From Sclerodactyla briareus (taxonomy: Eukaryota; Echinodermata; Holothuroidea; Dendrochirotida; Sclerodactylidae), in assembly GCA_026419785.1 (NCBI GenBank), contig JAODTK010005592.1:124001-188000 (forward strand): a stretch of 64,000 bases of DNA, in the 5' to 3' direction. Positions 24,946 to 36,049 of the stretch are shown here, one piece after another. A program made the position numbers and the translations under genes. How positions within the stretch are numbered: the first letter of the stretch is position 1; every line of letters starts with the position of its first letter. A model generated the notes under the pieces. That model made no database searches and had not been told where the DNA came from. It saw only the letters and a list, made by a program, of their open reading frames with translations.

Positions 24946-25090
24946 TGGGGGGGGGGGGTTATGGGGGATTTGGGGGGGGGGGGGGTGATATATGGGCCTT
25001 TAACCAGAAAAATCACGAAAATGAAATGATAAGTCCACGGGAGCATCGCATAGCGTGTGTGTGTGTGGGGGGGGGGGGGGGGGAGGGGGT
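24946..25090. repeat. Cluster of long G runs, G-quadruplex candidate
   Basis: G runs of about 12 and 14 bases separated by TTAT, GGGGG and ATTT (24,946-24,985), then a GT run and a further run of about 16 G (25,068-25,090). Several G3+ blocks with loops of 1-7 bases satisfy the usual quadruplex pattern. No gene is nearby. Confidence 0.7.
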
Positions 25091-26654
25091 ATGTCCCCCA
25101 ATTCCTCCGCGTATTGCGGTTTTGTTCACCTTGTATCAGCCTCATTCACCATATGTGCAGGATGACCCCCCCTTAACCAATCGTGATTTGCCTAAACAAA
25201 CGCCTCTGCGACTACGTTCCGCTCCCTGTCGAACCGAATTATGGGCGGGAATAGTGAGCTGTGCGACTCAACGTTGGTTGCGCGATCGACTTCTCTCTTT
25301 TTAAACCATAAATTACGGGAAACGACCATGCCTGCTGGAAACTTACTCTATACATCTGATTTGGAAATGTTTAGACAACCTTCAAACTAGTTTTGGCATA
25401 CGTCATTGGATATTATTTTTCAATTCCCCATTGGGAGGGATCCATGTTTTCTTCAAAACTGTGGACGATACCAAACAAGACACAATAAGCCCCATGCGAC
25501 AGAGCTAAACAGTTGCTTCGGTTCTTTTGGGCTTCAAATGCATCTTCTTCGATAATTCTCATTTTTCGTTGCATTGTTCAAGAGCTTATTGAAAATTTTT
25601 CTGTAAATATTGATGCCAAAAATATGGGCGATCTTTAGCGGAATTTATTCAGGGTTGCTCGCATCCATTCAACGCCCGTAGTACGTAAGGGCAGAATCCC
25701 ATTCTTGGGGATTTGTCAAACGAAGTCCTGCAGAAGGTATGTGGTAGTATTCGACCGTTGGTGGCTTTGGTATATACTTAAAGAGTATAGGCCCCCTTAT
25801 TTCAGGAACGGCTCCCTCATATGCACTGCCATGCCCCCTGAGCAAAAGGTACAACTTGTATAAACGGATTCGTTAAATCCCAGTCAGCGCCCGGTGTATG
25901 TTTTGTAGAGGGCTGGAGGCTACATTGGAGGACAATGCAATTATAACCTCAGTTGGCCAGCGCTTCCACAGGCCCCGAACATATACCATTCCGTTAAACA
26001 TGCCGAGTTCTACGCTACCGATTTAGAATATATAACCGCATGGAGAGAGTAGTTTCTGTTCTAGTGACTTCCACAACCATATTGTTCTGTTCTCATGGAA
26101 CAGTTGGCTCCATTTTTTGTTCTAGGAGTCATGTTGGCGTTTCTAGCCAAAACTTTTTTAGGACACAGGCTGTCCGAAACGATATTCTCTTAGCAAAATC
26201 TGTGGTAATAAATTTCCTCCCTAAGACACGCCCCCCCCCAGAATTACACAAGTGATGTATATCTGTAAGTTATGTTATTTTCATACGCAGACAGGTAACT
26301 GTCTCCCAAAGCTGCTAGTTTTCCAAAGCTACGCAATGGACGTGTAAAGTCAGAGAAATGTTACCATGACCTGACAGCATTTCTGGGATATAAAACCTAC
26401 TTACGGGATAACCTAACACCAAAAGGCGACCGAAACCAACACCCCCCCCCCCATACCCGCAAAAAAGTTTATTATTATAGCATTAATTTCCCCATGAAGC
26501 CGACCGTATCTTAGTCTTGCGTTAAGGCGTTCATTGTTTTAGCCCCCTTCTTGGAGCTGGGCATTGTTCTTATTGTTACACCGCGAAAAATATTGGCACC
26601 CGACGACTGAAATAATCGTTCTTGCCCCCAATCACCAAATGTGGGCGTGTTTCG

Positions 26655-26985
26655 TGATGAGAAGAATATTAAAACTGCTATAAACGGCAATCCTCGATAC
26701 CACGTGTGGTTAACAGCTTACGGTCCACCCCATTCAAAGGCAATTCTGACTATCGGGCGGGGGTTGGTGTTTTCGCTATCACGCGCATGTGATGGCTTCG
26801 GTCCCAATATTGGAAGCAGATCACAATTTGGGACAAGACGGATGTTAAAACAAACACTCGAAAATGTACGTGTGCGTATAAGGGCGCACTGCAGAAATTC
26901 AGGAGGGGTGACTATACATAAAGCAGCAGGTATTCGGGACTATCAGTGTCACCGTATTAACACAATACTAATCGACTAATCTTCA
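26655..26985 (+). repeat. Dispersed repeat family D, copy 1
   Basis: Shares order and sequence with 57,795-58,090: AACTGCTATAAACGGCAATCCTCGAT-type start, GTGGTTAACAGC, CCAATATTGGAAGCAGAT, CAATTTGGGACAAGACG, GGCGCACTGCAGAAAT, AAAGCAGCAGGTATTCGGG and a final TAACACAATACTA. The 112-residue open frame across it has no recognisable family, and the sister copy does not keep it open, so I treat it as non-coding. No inverted ends were recognised. Confidence 0.65.
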
Positions 26986-27524
26986 AACTCTAGTCTTCAT
27001 TCATTTTCTGTTATAATGTGGAATTTTGCTAGGAACCTGTGGCCTTAACCCAAGTAGGTTTAACGGAAAAGAAGGGAGCATTTTCATGATAATCATACGA
27101 TACGGAGCTACAACAGCCCAGAGAACGGATTGGTCCCAACATCCAATGGCGGGGCCGCAGGGGAGGGGGGTCCACTTGCAAGGGTGAGGGGGGTGACGAA
27201 GAAAATGTCTGTTCAACGAACGCTTACGGTAAAAATGTGCCATCAATCGCATGGTGATTCAATGGTTGTCTTACAATATACCTCACGGACAGAAACTCTC
27301 CAAACGTAGGACTATACCCCTAATCCCACACTACCATGAGGAGGGAGCTTATCGTCGGGGAGATTAACAAAATTGGAACATTCCATAGTTCAAACTGCCT
27401 ATGCCAGGCCGAGAGCAGAGAGGCCAATGAACTTGTAACACCAAAACCACCATTTTTCACTGTTTAGCGAACGTATAACAGCTCTTGTATATCAAATTTT
27501 GCAACAACATTGCGAAGGCCCACA

Positions 27525-29056
27525 TCAGGGGCGTCGCGAGACCATTCCTTTTTTGGGGGGGGGGGGGGGATGGGGGGGTGTACCCCCTTTTTTGCCGACT
27601 ACCATGCTTCGTTTGCCGACTAACCTCGCCTTCACACATAGAGGAAAATCGCTACAAAATGTCCCCCAACAGTTTGTCTGCAGCCGGGGCACCACGATGG
27701 CGTTTTGGGTGTTTGATTAATGAGGGCGTGCAAACATTGGATGGCGCAGAGGCAGAGCTTAGAAATTTGGATCAAGTTAACCCTCGGATCTACAAAGCTG
27801 GTACTAACAATGGCTTTAGACTGCATCTATGGTAGTCTTCTTTATTTGTTGGCACTGGGAGGGGGGGGGGGGGGGTGACACATCAGTTGAGTAGGGTGGG
27901 AGTAGTATACTATTTAAGCGGAGCGCCACCATTCGTTGGCACGTAGCGTCCTAGAAAATTTGGTTTTGCAAGCCCCAGATGGCAGGGAAAAGGCCCCTTC
28001 CCAAGTGTTTCAAGCTGCATGGCACTGAAGTGGAATTTCTATACTGCCATAGATTGCCAAACATTTTCGCCCTCTCTTACCGGGCCTTTCAATTTTCACT
28101 TTTAAAATGGGCAGCTAAAATTTTCAGTCCCAACATTTTTATTAGTCGGTAGACCAAACTTCAGTTGAAGCACACTCTAGACGGACTAGACGTCAGTCGA
28201 TTTTCCACTAGGTCCAGTGACTGAACGTTTCGCCCTTCGATGACTGACGTTCAATCGAGAAGATTTGAATACAAAAAAAAAAAAAAAAAATCTCATGCTT
28301 CGTCAACTGAATTTTCATTCTATTAGACGGTAATTTCCGTCCATCATTTCAAGAGAGTTCCTTCAATTTGCCGACTGGGGCACATGAATTTTCGTTCTAT
28401 ACTGTCACAGATTGCCGGACATGGCCTCCCAGACCATTTTGAACCAGAGATATACTGAAGAGTTGAATGTAAAAGTTTTACATTCTCTCTTCTTTCAGAA
28501 CCCTATTCCTTTCTTTTTTCTTTCTTTTTTCTTCTTTCTTAGCCCTTTCACGTTTTTAATTTGCCGACTGGGAGAAATTAAAGTTTAGTTTTAAACCACA
28601 TGATTGCTGGAGATAGCCACCCAGGCCATTTTGAGCCAGAAATATTCAGATTTTGTAAGGGTTGAATGTACAAATTATATTTTCTCTAATTCTTCTTCCA
28701 AAACCTTCCCTCCCCTCCTTTAAGCCTTTACCACCTCCGGGGTCATATTAACCGTTCATTTGTTCGTCAATTTGCCGACTGGGGCATAAATGTTTGGTTC
28801 TAAACTACCATAGATTGCTGGAGTTGGCCCCCAGGCCATTTTGAGCCAGAAATATCCGGGATTGGTAAGGGTTGAATATAATAGGTTGCCGTGTCCTTTT
28901 AAAACTGTTTTGTACTCCCTTTTGTTAACCTCTTTTACTTTCCATTTTTCCTTCATTTGCCAACTGGGGCATCATTTTGCCGACTGCCTGTGTGAATGGG
29001 GGGGGGGGGGGGGGTGTTACACCCCCCTCCCCTCCCCCTCTGCCGGACGCCCCTGG
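27525..29056. mobile_element. hAT-like non-autonomous element B with internal tandem array
   Basis: Bounded by the inverted ends CAGGGGCGTCGCGAGACC (27,526) and, read from the other side, CAGGGGCGTCCGGCAGAGG (ending 29,055). It is flanked by GGCCCACA (27,517-27,524) and GGCCCATA (29,057-29,064), 7 of 8 identical, the size of a hAT target duplication. CAGGGGCG is a common hAT terminus. Near each end there is a long G run (27,555-27,568; 28,998-29,013). The interior (about 27,940-28,990) is made of diverged repeats of about 200 bp containing TTTGCCGACTGGGGC and GCCATTTTGAGCCAGA. No transposase is seen. Confidence 0.7.
28365..28990. repeat. Tandem repeats, about 185-211 bp, inside element B
   Basis: The phrase TTTGCCGACTGGG (or its variant with CAACTGGG) recurs at about 28,368, 28,560, 28,771 and 28,956. 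Each is followed by a block with TTCTA or TTTTAAAC, GATTGCTGGAG or GATTGCCGGAC, CCCAGGCCATTTTGAGCCAG, and GGGTTGAATRTA. Spacing is 192, 211 and 185 bp. More diverged units extend left to about 27,940, where ACTGCCATAGATTGCC is recognisable. Subterminal arrays are common in non-autonomous hAT elements. Confidence 0.75.
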
Positions 29057-29144
29057 GGCCCATAAAATGCATTTATTTGCCAATAGTGAGGACGCACTTC
29101 CCTTGCCTTGAGGTCGCCGACAAATATCTCGGTAAGCCATGGCA

Positions 29145-30030
29145 TCCTTCGTCAGTATGTTAGGCATGCAAAGTTTTCTTTACAACATATCATTTTAGTA
29201 TCATTCTTAATCACCGTGTATTCTATTCTCATTCGAGGCGTTACTGGCATACTCAGTGCGGCTAAGAGCGGGGAACCACTTAACGGTATTATACTCGAAC
29301 TAATCTATTTCAGATAATTCCACGCGTTATGGTTATAACTGTAAAGTCGGGCGGCAGGCTTGGTGTCGCGTTTGATGACTAGTTGAATCCCGCGCATGCC
29401 TCGTCGCGACAGTCGAGTTTTCAGGTTTTTCCAGACGATCGAACCCCACTTCACTGACTCCCGAGTAGTCGTCGCTCATTACTACTCAGCGACCCGAAAA
29501 TGTTAATCGCCGCCAACGGCGAGACTGCCAACGGCCTATACATCGGACACGATACGGATCACCAGACCACAGGCTGTTCAGTTGTCGCCTATCAATGTGA
29601 TAGACGTGTTAGAAAACAATGTGTCATTAGCGGCTATCCTGCGCCGTTGGGCGAAATAGGAGCCAGTCGCACCGGCTATATAGCAATTTTTGTTATTGTT
29701 CTGCTGAGCGATCTCTCCAGGACCCGAATACAAGGGGGGGGAGGGGTATGAATAGTCATAAATGTCACACATTACGATGCATAGCACAATCGGAAGTGTC
29801 TCGAACGAAACTCGATTCTTAGGGGACGTCGTATCGAAACAAGGATTGCTAATGGATGCACAGAAGCTCACCGATTAATTCCTGGTTAGTCATATAAGAT
29901 GTAAGGAGCACGATCAATTTCACCAGGTTCCATCAGGTTTCATTCAAGAACAAAATCCTGGAGCAAAAGCTGGACAATCAGCTATATGATGATACTAAGT
30001 TTCTTGATCATCCGCTAGCTCCTGTAGGAG
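29145..30030. other. Intergenic, moderately GC-rich
   Basis: 29,340-29,700 is more CpG-rich than its surroundings and has an open plus-strand frame of 83 residues without recognisable family. Nothing further can be claimed. Confidence 0.4.
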
Positions 30031-30540
30031 AAATACGACGTTCGAACTGAAGGAAACATTTGACCCGCGAGATGACCTGACCTAATATTCCCCATATGAG
30101 CCAACGGTCACCGTCTGATAAATACTGAACAACTTTCAAGATTCATCTGATCTATTATTCAGTGGCTGTGGAAGATGTTTTGCCACCAAAAACATGTTGG
30201 ATGACCTAGATGACCATGACATCAAATTCATGAACACCCCATATGTATATCTGTAACTGATAATACTGAAAACCCTTCGTGATCATCTGATCTGTTTTGT
30301 GGAAGTGAAAGATGTTTCATCATTAACAGATTGTCGGAAATGAACCCTAGATGCCATTTGACTCAAAATTCCTGAACACCCATGAATACCATTTGTAATT
30401 TATAATACGGAACAACATTCATGATCAGCTAATCCTTTGCGGTAGTGAAGATGTTTTACCACTAGAACAAATTGTCGAATTGATCCCTAAATACCTTTGA
30501 CCTCCAATTCCGGAACACTCATGTGTCATTGGCCATGTTA
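30030..30540. repeat. Degenerate tandem repeat, about 135 bp unit (GACCTTTGACC type)
   Basis: Three to four units carrying ATTCCTGAACACCCAT, TCTGTAACTGATAATACTGA, TTCATGATCATCTGATC and AGATGTTTTACCAC plus AACAAATTGTCG. The same unit appears singly at 39,600-39,700 and about one and a half times at 55,640-55,850, next to a LINE fragment. Non-coding. Confidence 0.65.
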
Positions 30541-30959
30541 ATATTAAACGAGAACCAATAATGCGTAGTGATTTCCTTGCCTTTTTCATGAACATGTTCC
30601 CCTTACTAAGCTATATCAAACCCTGCAAGATGTGTGTTGCCAACTCAAACCACAACTTGACGCAAAAAAACGATCACCTGGCATATTTTACTTAGCGCAT
30701 GAGATGCGATACTTGTTGCTTTTGAGAACCAGGTCACAAAGTCATCTGAGGTCATTGAAATGAAATACTGAAAAAAAATAACCCGGTAGAGAGTCTTTCA
30801 GTTCATTTCTTTCGCCACAAAATAGCACAGATCATACAATATTACAATATAGTGATTGTTCGTGGTGGAGGTCTATAAAAGCAAAAGCTTGTAGCAGTAG
30901 ACCCCATATAAAAGGCAAGTAATAAGATTGTCAACAACTACAGAAACAACCCCCCTCCC

Positions 30960-33900
30960 CCCTTATTAATTGACTACACTACCACGCATACTGCATAACC
31001 TCATCAAACATGCTGACAATGGATGCTCAGTACGGAACTTAATGTAGTTTATATGCCCTTTATTAAGCTGGGTATTGATGGTTTTTTCCTTTAGTGAGTA
31101 TTGCAATGCATTCCAAACATTTCGCTCAACAGCACCTAATAGACCTTTGGAGTTACTCTTACTACTGTGTTGGCTGTGGTCTTTCAATGTTAATTGTTAG
31201 CACCTCTGGTCGCATAATGGGAGTTATGTAACCTGAACACGAACGGAAATTCCAAGGAAGTCTGAATAAAACCATTTAACATAAAATACCAACTGAAGAG
31301 TCGTAAATTCAATTCGATTAATTCTGAGAATTTTGATTTTCAGTTGATTAATACGAAGTATTATCATAAAACCCCGCCTCCAGTATAATACGAACGCTTT
31401 CTTCTGTAACGAATGAATTCTATCACTATAGAGTTGAGTGCGCATTTTCCCCAGATAATATACAATACGATACTGGGAATAATCAAGCATTGTACAGTGT
31501 AGGAGCACATTCTGATGGACTATTGTTTTAGTTTATATAAATAACCAATGGGTTTCTAGCTACTTTGGTACAGATTGCATTTATGTGGAATTTCCAGTTC
31601 AAATTGTAATCAATACAGAGTCCAAGACATGGTACTGACTCATACCTGAGAAAGTATCTGTTCCATCAATAGAAATTTTTCATGTTATTGGGTTGTGGCG
31701 GTACTGGAAAGGATGGAAAAATAAGACAAATTTTTTTACCGCCACTTCGTATGCAATGACAGGCCTATTGGCCTTGACCATTCGGACACTGTCTTTGACT
31801 TCCTTGTTGACTATATCTGCAGTTATTAAGGTTTATTCGCGATTTAAACAGAAGCTAGTATCATCTCAAAACGGCAGAATTTCAATTCTCGATGAGATGG
31901 AGATCATTTATGTATAATCAAAATAAAGAGTGGACCCAAGACCGAACCTTGTCGACGCCACAGTAAGCCCTTGTAAGGAGTGTACTGCCATTTCTATATA
32001 CAAATTGCTTCCTCCGAATGATGGTAACTAGGAAATCCAATTGTAGCTAACCCCGGATACCATAGTGGATGAAGCTACTCATAAATATCAATGATTAACA
32101 GTGTCGGAACGCTTGTTGACAACTCTAGGATAACCCAAACGCATTACTGCGTATTATTAAAACCTTGTAATATAGTCGGTCAAGTCATGGCAGCCATTAG
32201 GTAGTAGAATTCTTACGAAAACCAAACTGATATGGGGAAATTATTCAATTCTTATCAATGAAACGAATAAGACGATTCTGAGAAATAATTTCTCAATATT
32301 TTGATAAGCTAAGAAGAATCGATATCGGTCTTGTCTTCGAGGCCAATTCGTCTGACCCGATTTACAAACGGAAGACCTTTTGCAATTTTCGTTTCCCCGG
32401 GAACGAGCCAAAGACAATTGACAGATTAAAAAAAAATATGTTCAGGGGTGAGCAAATGGCTAAAGCTGATTTACGTAAATTGACACAGGCACCATATCGA
32501 TCCCACCCACTGGAAAGTGGTTGGACGGAGATTATTCAATAGATGTCTATTATTACCTCCGACGGGTTCGTTGGAGAGAGAAAAAAGAACTTGGATATTG
32601 TTATTAGGTAAAAACCATCAAATCAGTGCACAGTCAGGTATTTTGTGGCAATCACCACCATGCCCGAGAAAAAACCATTGACAGTACAGCAATTTCACCG
32701 CGGAGTTAGTTATGTCCGATTATATATCTATACTATCGAACAGAATCACTGGGTTTTGCTTGACTTATTTTTCTGATTATTATTATTTTTCCACAGCTTT
32801 GCGGAATTCGATGTGCACTCAGTCAAATGGAGGTCATTGTTGTAATATAGACTGGCTTGTGAGCATCTTAATGGTTGTAATAATGTTCCGTAGTTAGATA
32901 TGCTACCCTTATTAAATGTGCTGTTGACTTTTGATATACTTATGATAAAGTTTATTTTTCGTCTTGATCGACCTAATGAGACTACGGGTAATCCAAGGAT
33001 TACGTTTTGCGGTAGTTTCTTGCTAGTAATAGGTTGGAGGGAAGTGATTATTAAATTCTGTAGAAATAACTCGACAACACGCTTATTAGCACAGGTGACA
33101 ATCGTAATCTGATATAGCCATCCCAATGAAAGAGTACTTAATGTCTGTACGCTAATTGTGTGTGTTTTCTTCTCTCATTAAACACCTGCTATAATTGCGA
33201 GGGGTTTCCTTTAAGGCTAAGCCCAAGAATGCTGAACACAGAATCCGTAAGTTGGGGGAAATCACTAACATCAGTTACTACAATACCTGCAGAAATTGGT
33301 GCTTGACGTCGTTTACTAATATAGATCATTAACGTGGAAGATCTTCAGTTAGACGAGTGGGTCGTGAAATAGGGGGCATGAACGAGCAGAAAAACTGCAT
33401 CTAGAAATTAGTTACATGATTATCATCCCTATGTAAGTGGTTCAGATTAAATAATCACCAGAAAAAACGAAACCTCCTCCTCTCCTCAATAGTAAATCTA
33501 GGGTATGCTAAAATCTTCAGTAAAACTACTTGCAGAATACTTGCGGGCGGTTAGATAACACCCACAAGTCTTAGGATGTTTGGTATCATATTTCCAAGAA
33601 AGACTTTCCATAATGAGGTGAATTCAAATCCTAGGTCCACTCTGACTTTAAAATGAACATCAGCTATGCGAATGTAGAAACCACCCGCCCACCTCGTTGT
33701 GATCGTCCCGATTGTTGTTGATGAAATGCATAACTGGGAATAGAAACCATTTCCACAGGGTATTCGTCGTGAAGCCATGTTTCAGAGATATCAACAACAT
33801 TGAACTCATTAAACCTAATAGAATCTCTGAACTAAAGACTGTTATGGTTTTTTTCAAAGACAAGCATTAATATGGGCTATTTTTTTAAATCACAATCGTT

Positions 33901-35115
33901 ATCCATTCCTCAGATTCTTGCTTAATGTAAAATCAGTCTCAAGTACGGTGAATCGTATCAACGCCAGCATTGAAAGAATTTGATTATCATCTAGATGGTG
34001 TTATTTAACACACTTTCTGTAAAATCTATACTTGGATTTTCAAAATTTTTGAGGTAATACAATCATCTATTTCAATTTGCCAGACATCATAGTCAAATAA
34101 AACAAGAAAGAAAAAAAAAAACTTACGTGGCGGGTGAGCACGAGAAAGTGACGCCTCGCTGGAATATATATATATACATTTATAATAGTTCCGATGAGAT
34201 AGAGACAAACCGTTCCGATAGTTCATGGTCATTCGCAGTAGGCCTACGTTGCGTTCAGAAAAACAAAATAGGTTAATTACAAAGACTGCAGGTCTCGTTG
34301 CCCCGACTGCCTCTGACCGCTGTGCTCGTCCTGCCTTTCACACCAGACGAAGTTCCTCCCATCTAAGGACCACGAGAGACATCATTGCTGTGATTTCTGG
34401 CTTGTTTCAAAAGTTTCAAGTTCTTGGCGTCAGGTCTTCTTGATGCCAATGCCATTGACTTCATTTTTCTGCCTCGCCCTGATAAATCTTGTCGAAGCCT
34501 GATAGTTGTGAATTTGACAATTAATGCCCTGTTTCCTCCTCCTCCTCCGACTATTTGGTAGCCCACTTCGATGACTCCTTTCAATGTCGGTACGGTAGCC
34601 ACTAACACCCAAGTTTCTCCGTATGCCATGGCCGATGAGTTGCTCATCAGTGTTCTCACCCGGATGTTCTTCCAGGCGTAACCTGAGGCAATTTCGTCGG
34701 GAGTACTGTTCAAGGGTTATTAAGTTCTGTTTTAGCTGTCAACAGTTTTTTTTACATTCATCTCACAACCGATGGTCAGTGAGCTTTTGTGTCTCACCTT
34801 TGCAGGCATCCAGCTTACACTCCAGGGCATGATCCGTCCCTCCAACGAATCCAGTGAGACGGTGATTCATTCAAGTGTTGAGTGATGGCGTCCTTGACTG
34901 CAGTTGAAATCAGGTCCTGAGCTGCTCGTCTTTTCCACTAGGGATTTTCCAGGACTTTGGTCACCATTTCTTCTTGTTGATCTTTTAAGGGCTCTGGAAA
35001 TGGCCGGTTTTCATTATTGTCCTGTGCGAATAGCACCGTTAATATCGGCCAATGCCAATACATGGCCGTCCCCTGCAAGATCAGAATGGTCACACACCTA
35101 ACGTTGGAAGGGCCA
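30960..35115 (-). mobile_element. LINE (Jockey/CR1-type), ORF1 + endonuclease + RT remnants
   Basis: A minus-strand non-LTR retrotransposon whose parts occur in the canonical order. ORF1 remnant, about 34,300-35,110: LEQYSRRNCLRLRLEEHPGE, TDEQLIGHGIRRNLGV, DIERSHRSG and an IVKFT motif, as in L1/CR1-type ORF1 proteins. AP-endonuclease remnant, about 33,560-33,850: NEFNVVDISETWLHDEYPVE and a downstream QRGG motif. Reverse-transcriptase remnant, about 31,860-32,300: YQFGFRKNSTT, DTVNH, then GSVLGPLFILI with INDLHLIENL and DDTSF in shifted frames. Further on is LGLCIDYNLNWKFHINAI, the LINE thumb motif, near 31,580-31,640. C terminus: LKIKILRINRIEF near 31,300 and GAVERNVWNALQYSLKEKT near 31,100. 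Many frame changes and stops show it is inactive. The family call is from motifs only. Confidence 0.85.
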
Positions 35116-35784
35116 TAGAGCTGGTCAGTCATAATTGAGCCTATAAAAGCAACGATGCGTGACGCAGCTCACACCAGTGGCGTACGGTCCCATTAGAAAA
35201 CTAGGCTCTGCTAAGTCATATATATGCTATCGAGTTCCCCCCCCCCCCCCGGAATTTATTCACTTACAACTCATATCGAGTTGTATCCTCTTTCCTAGCA
35301 ATTGTTCACTCATTCTGAATATTTTTTCGCCAACCTGGCCCCACAGAAACGATCGTCACATCATATTCGGCGTATAATCGGTAGCCACAGCAGAATGAGA
35401 ACCTTGCAGTTATCAACGAATTCCCAACAGTTCGATGTGACAGACTCTCACACTTGAACGTAGTATCTTGAAGAGTGAGGTAAAGTCAGAGTCCTAACCA
35501 AGAGCGAGGTCCAATGGTGTTCCATTCAGTGTGGTAAGTCCCAGCGACCGTACACTGAGTCAGCATTCTGCAGGCATGGAGGCTAAATGATAGGATCCTT
35601 ATCAACAGTCATCCCTCATAAGTGACTGGTGTGGTCGAACATAGATTGAATGAAGTGGCATTCCTTTGAATCGGACGACCAACACATCAATTAACAAATG
35701 TGAAAAAATTCTTTTTAATGGTTATGTTGTGGGGAAAGAGAAGTGCATACAGGCCTAATTACTCAAAATTTGCATTTCCTCCAC

Positions 35785-36046
35785 TACCCCGGACAAGGCG
35801 AGTCATCGTAGGTACAGTCATTGTCCCAAACACATGTTTTGGTCATTGTACCATATGTCGTTAATCACTAATGTGACCGAGGGGAAAGTCATTGCCAGTC
35901 AATCCTTACAATTTGTACGGCAGAGTAGTCTGTGGTCGTTCGAAGTGACTGTGGGTGTAATCAATTTTCATTATTTTCAGGCACAAAAGTGACTATGGGA
36001 TCATCATCATTTTTGTTGAGTGCAATGACTCGCCTTGTCTAGGGTA
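35785..36046. mobile_element. TA-flanked MITE (Tc1/mariner-like)
   Basis: Inverted ends TACCCCGGACAAGGCGAGTC and, read from the right, TACCCTAGACAAGGCGAGTC match at 18 of 20 positions and continue AT. The outermost TA on each side fits a TA target duplication, so the element proper would be 35,787-36,044. The 262-bp interior is non-coding and includes a smaller imperfect palindrome built on GGTACAGTCATTG / CATTGTACC (about 35,810-35,852). Tc1/mariner assignment rests on TA and size only. Confidence 0.72.
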
Positions 36047-36049
36047 CAA

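Larger units (their letters stand above)
22710..26640. other. Intergenic, repeats only
   Basis: Apart from the 110-bp duplication (23.2-23.4 kb), a CA-rich repeat end (24,640-24,735), and the G-run cluster (24.95-25.09 kb), I see unique AT-rich DNA. No gene. Confidence 0.5.
27405..29142 (+). mobile_element. hAT MITE family A, third copy, split by a later insertion
   Basis: Two pieces align with family A. The left piece (about 27,405-27,524) has ACACCAAAACC, ATAACAGCT and CAAATTTTGCAACAACATT, then GGCCCACA. The right piece (about 29,057-29,142) has GGCCCATA, ATTTATTTGCC, GAGGACGCACTTCCC and ATATCTCGG. They are separated by the 1.53-kb element at 27,525-29,056. In the intact copy at 20,250-20,553 the two pieces are adjacent (GGGGCCCACAAG), so the copy was interrupted after insertion. 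The extreme left end is diverged and its limit is approximate. Confidence 0.7.

Noticed and set aside
26641-26979. 112-residue plus-strand open frame
   Set aside because: Lies in dispersed repeat D; the sister copy at 57.8-58.1 kb does not keep it open.
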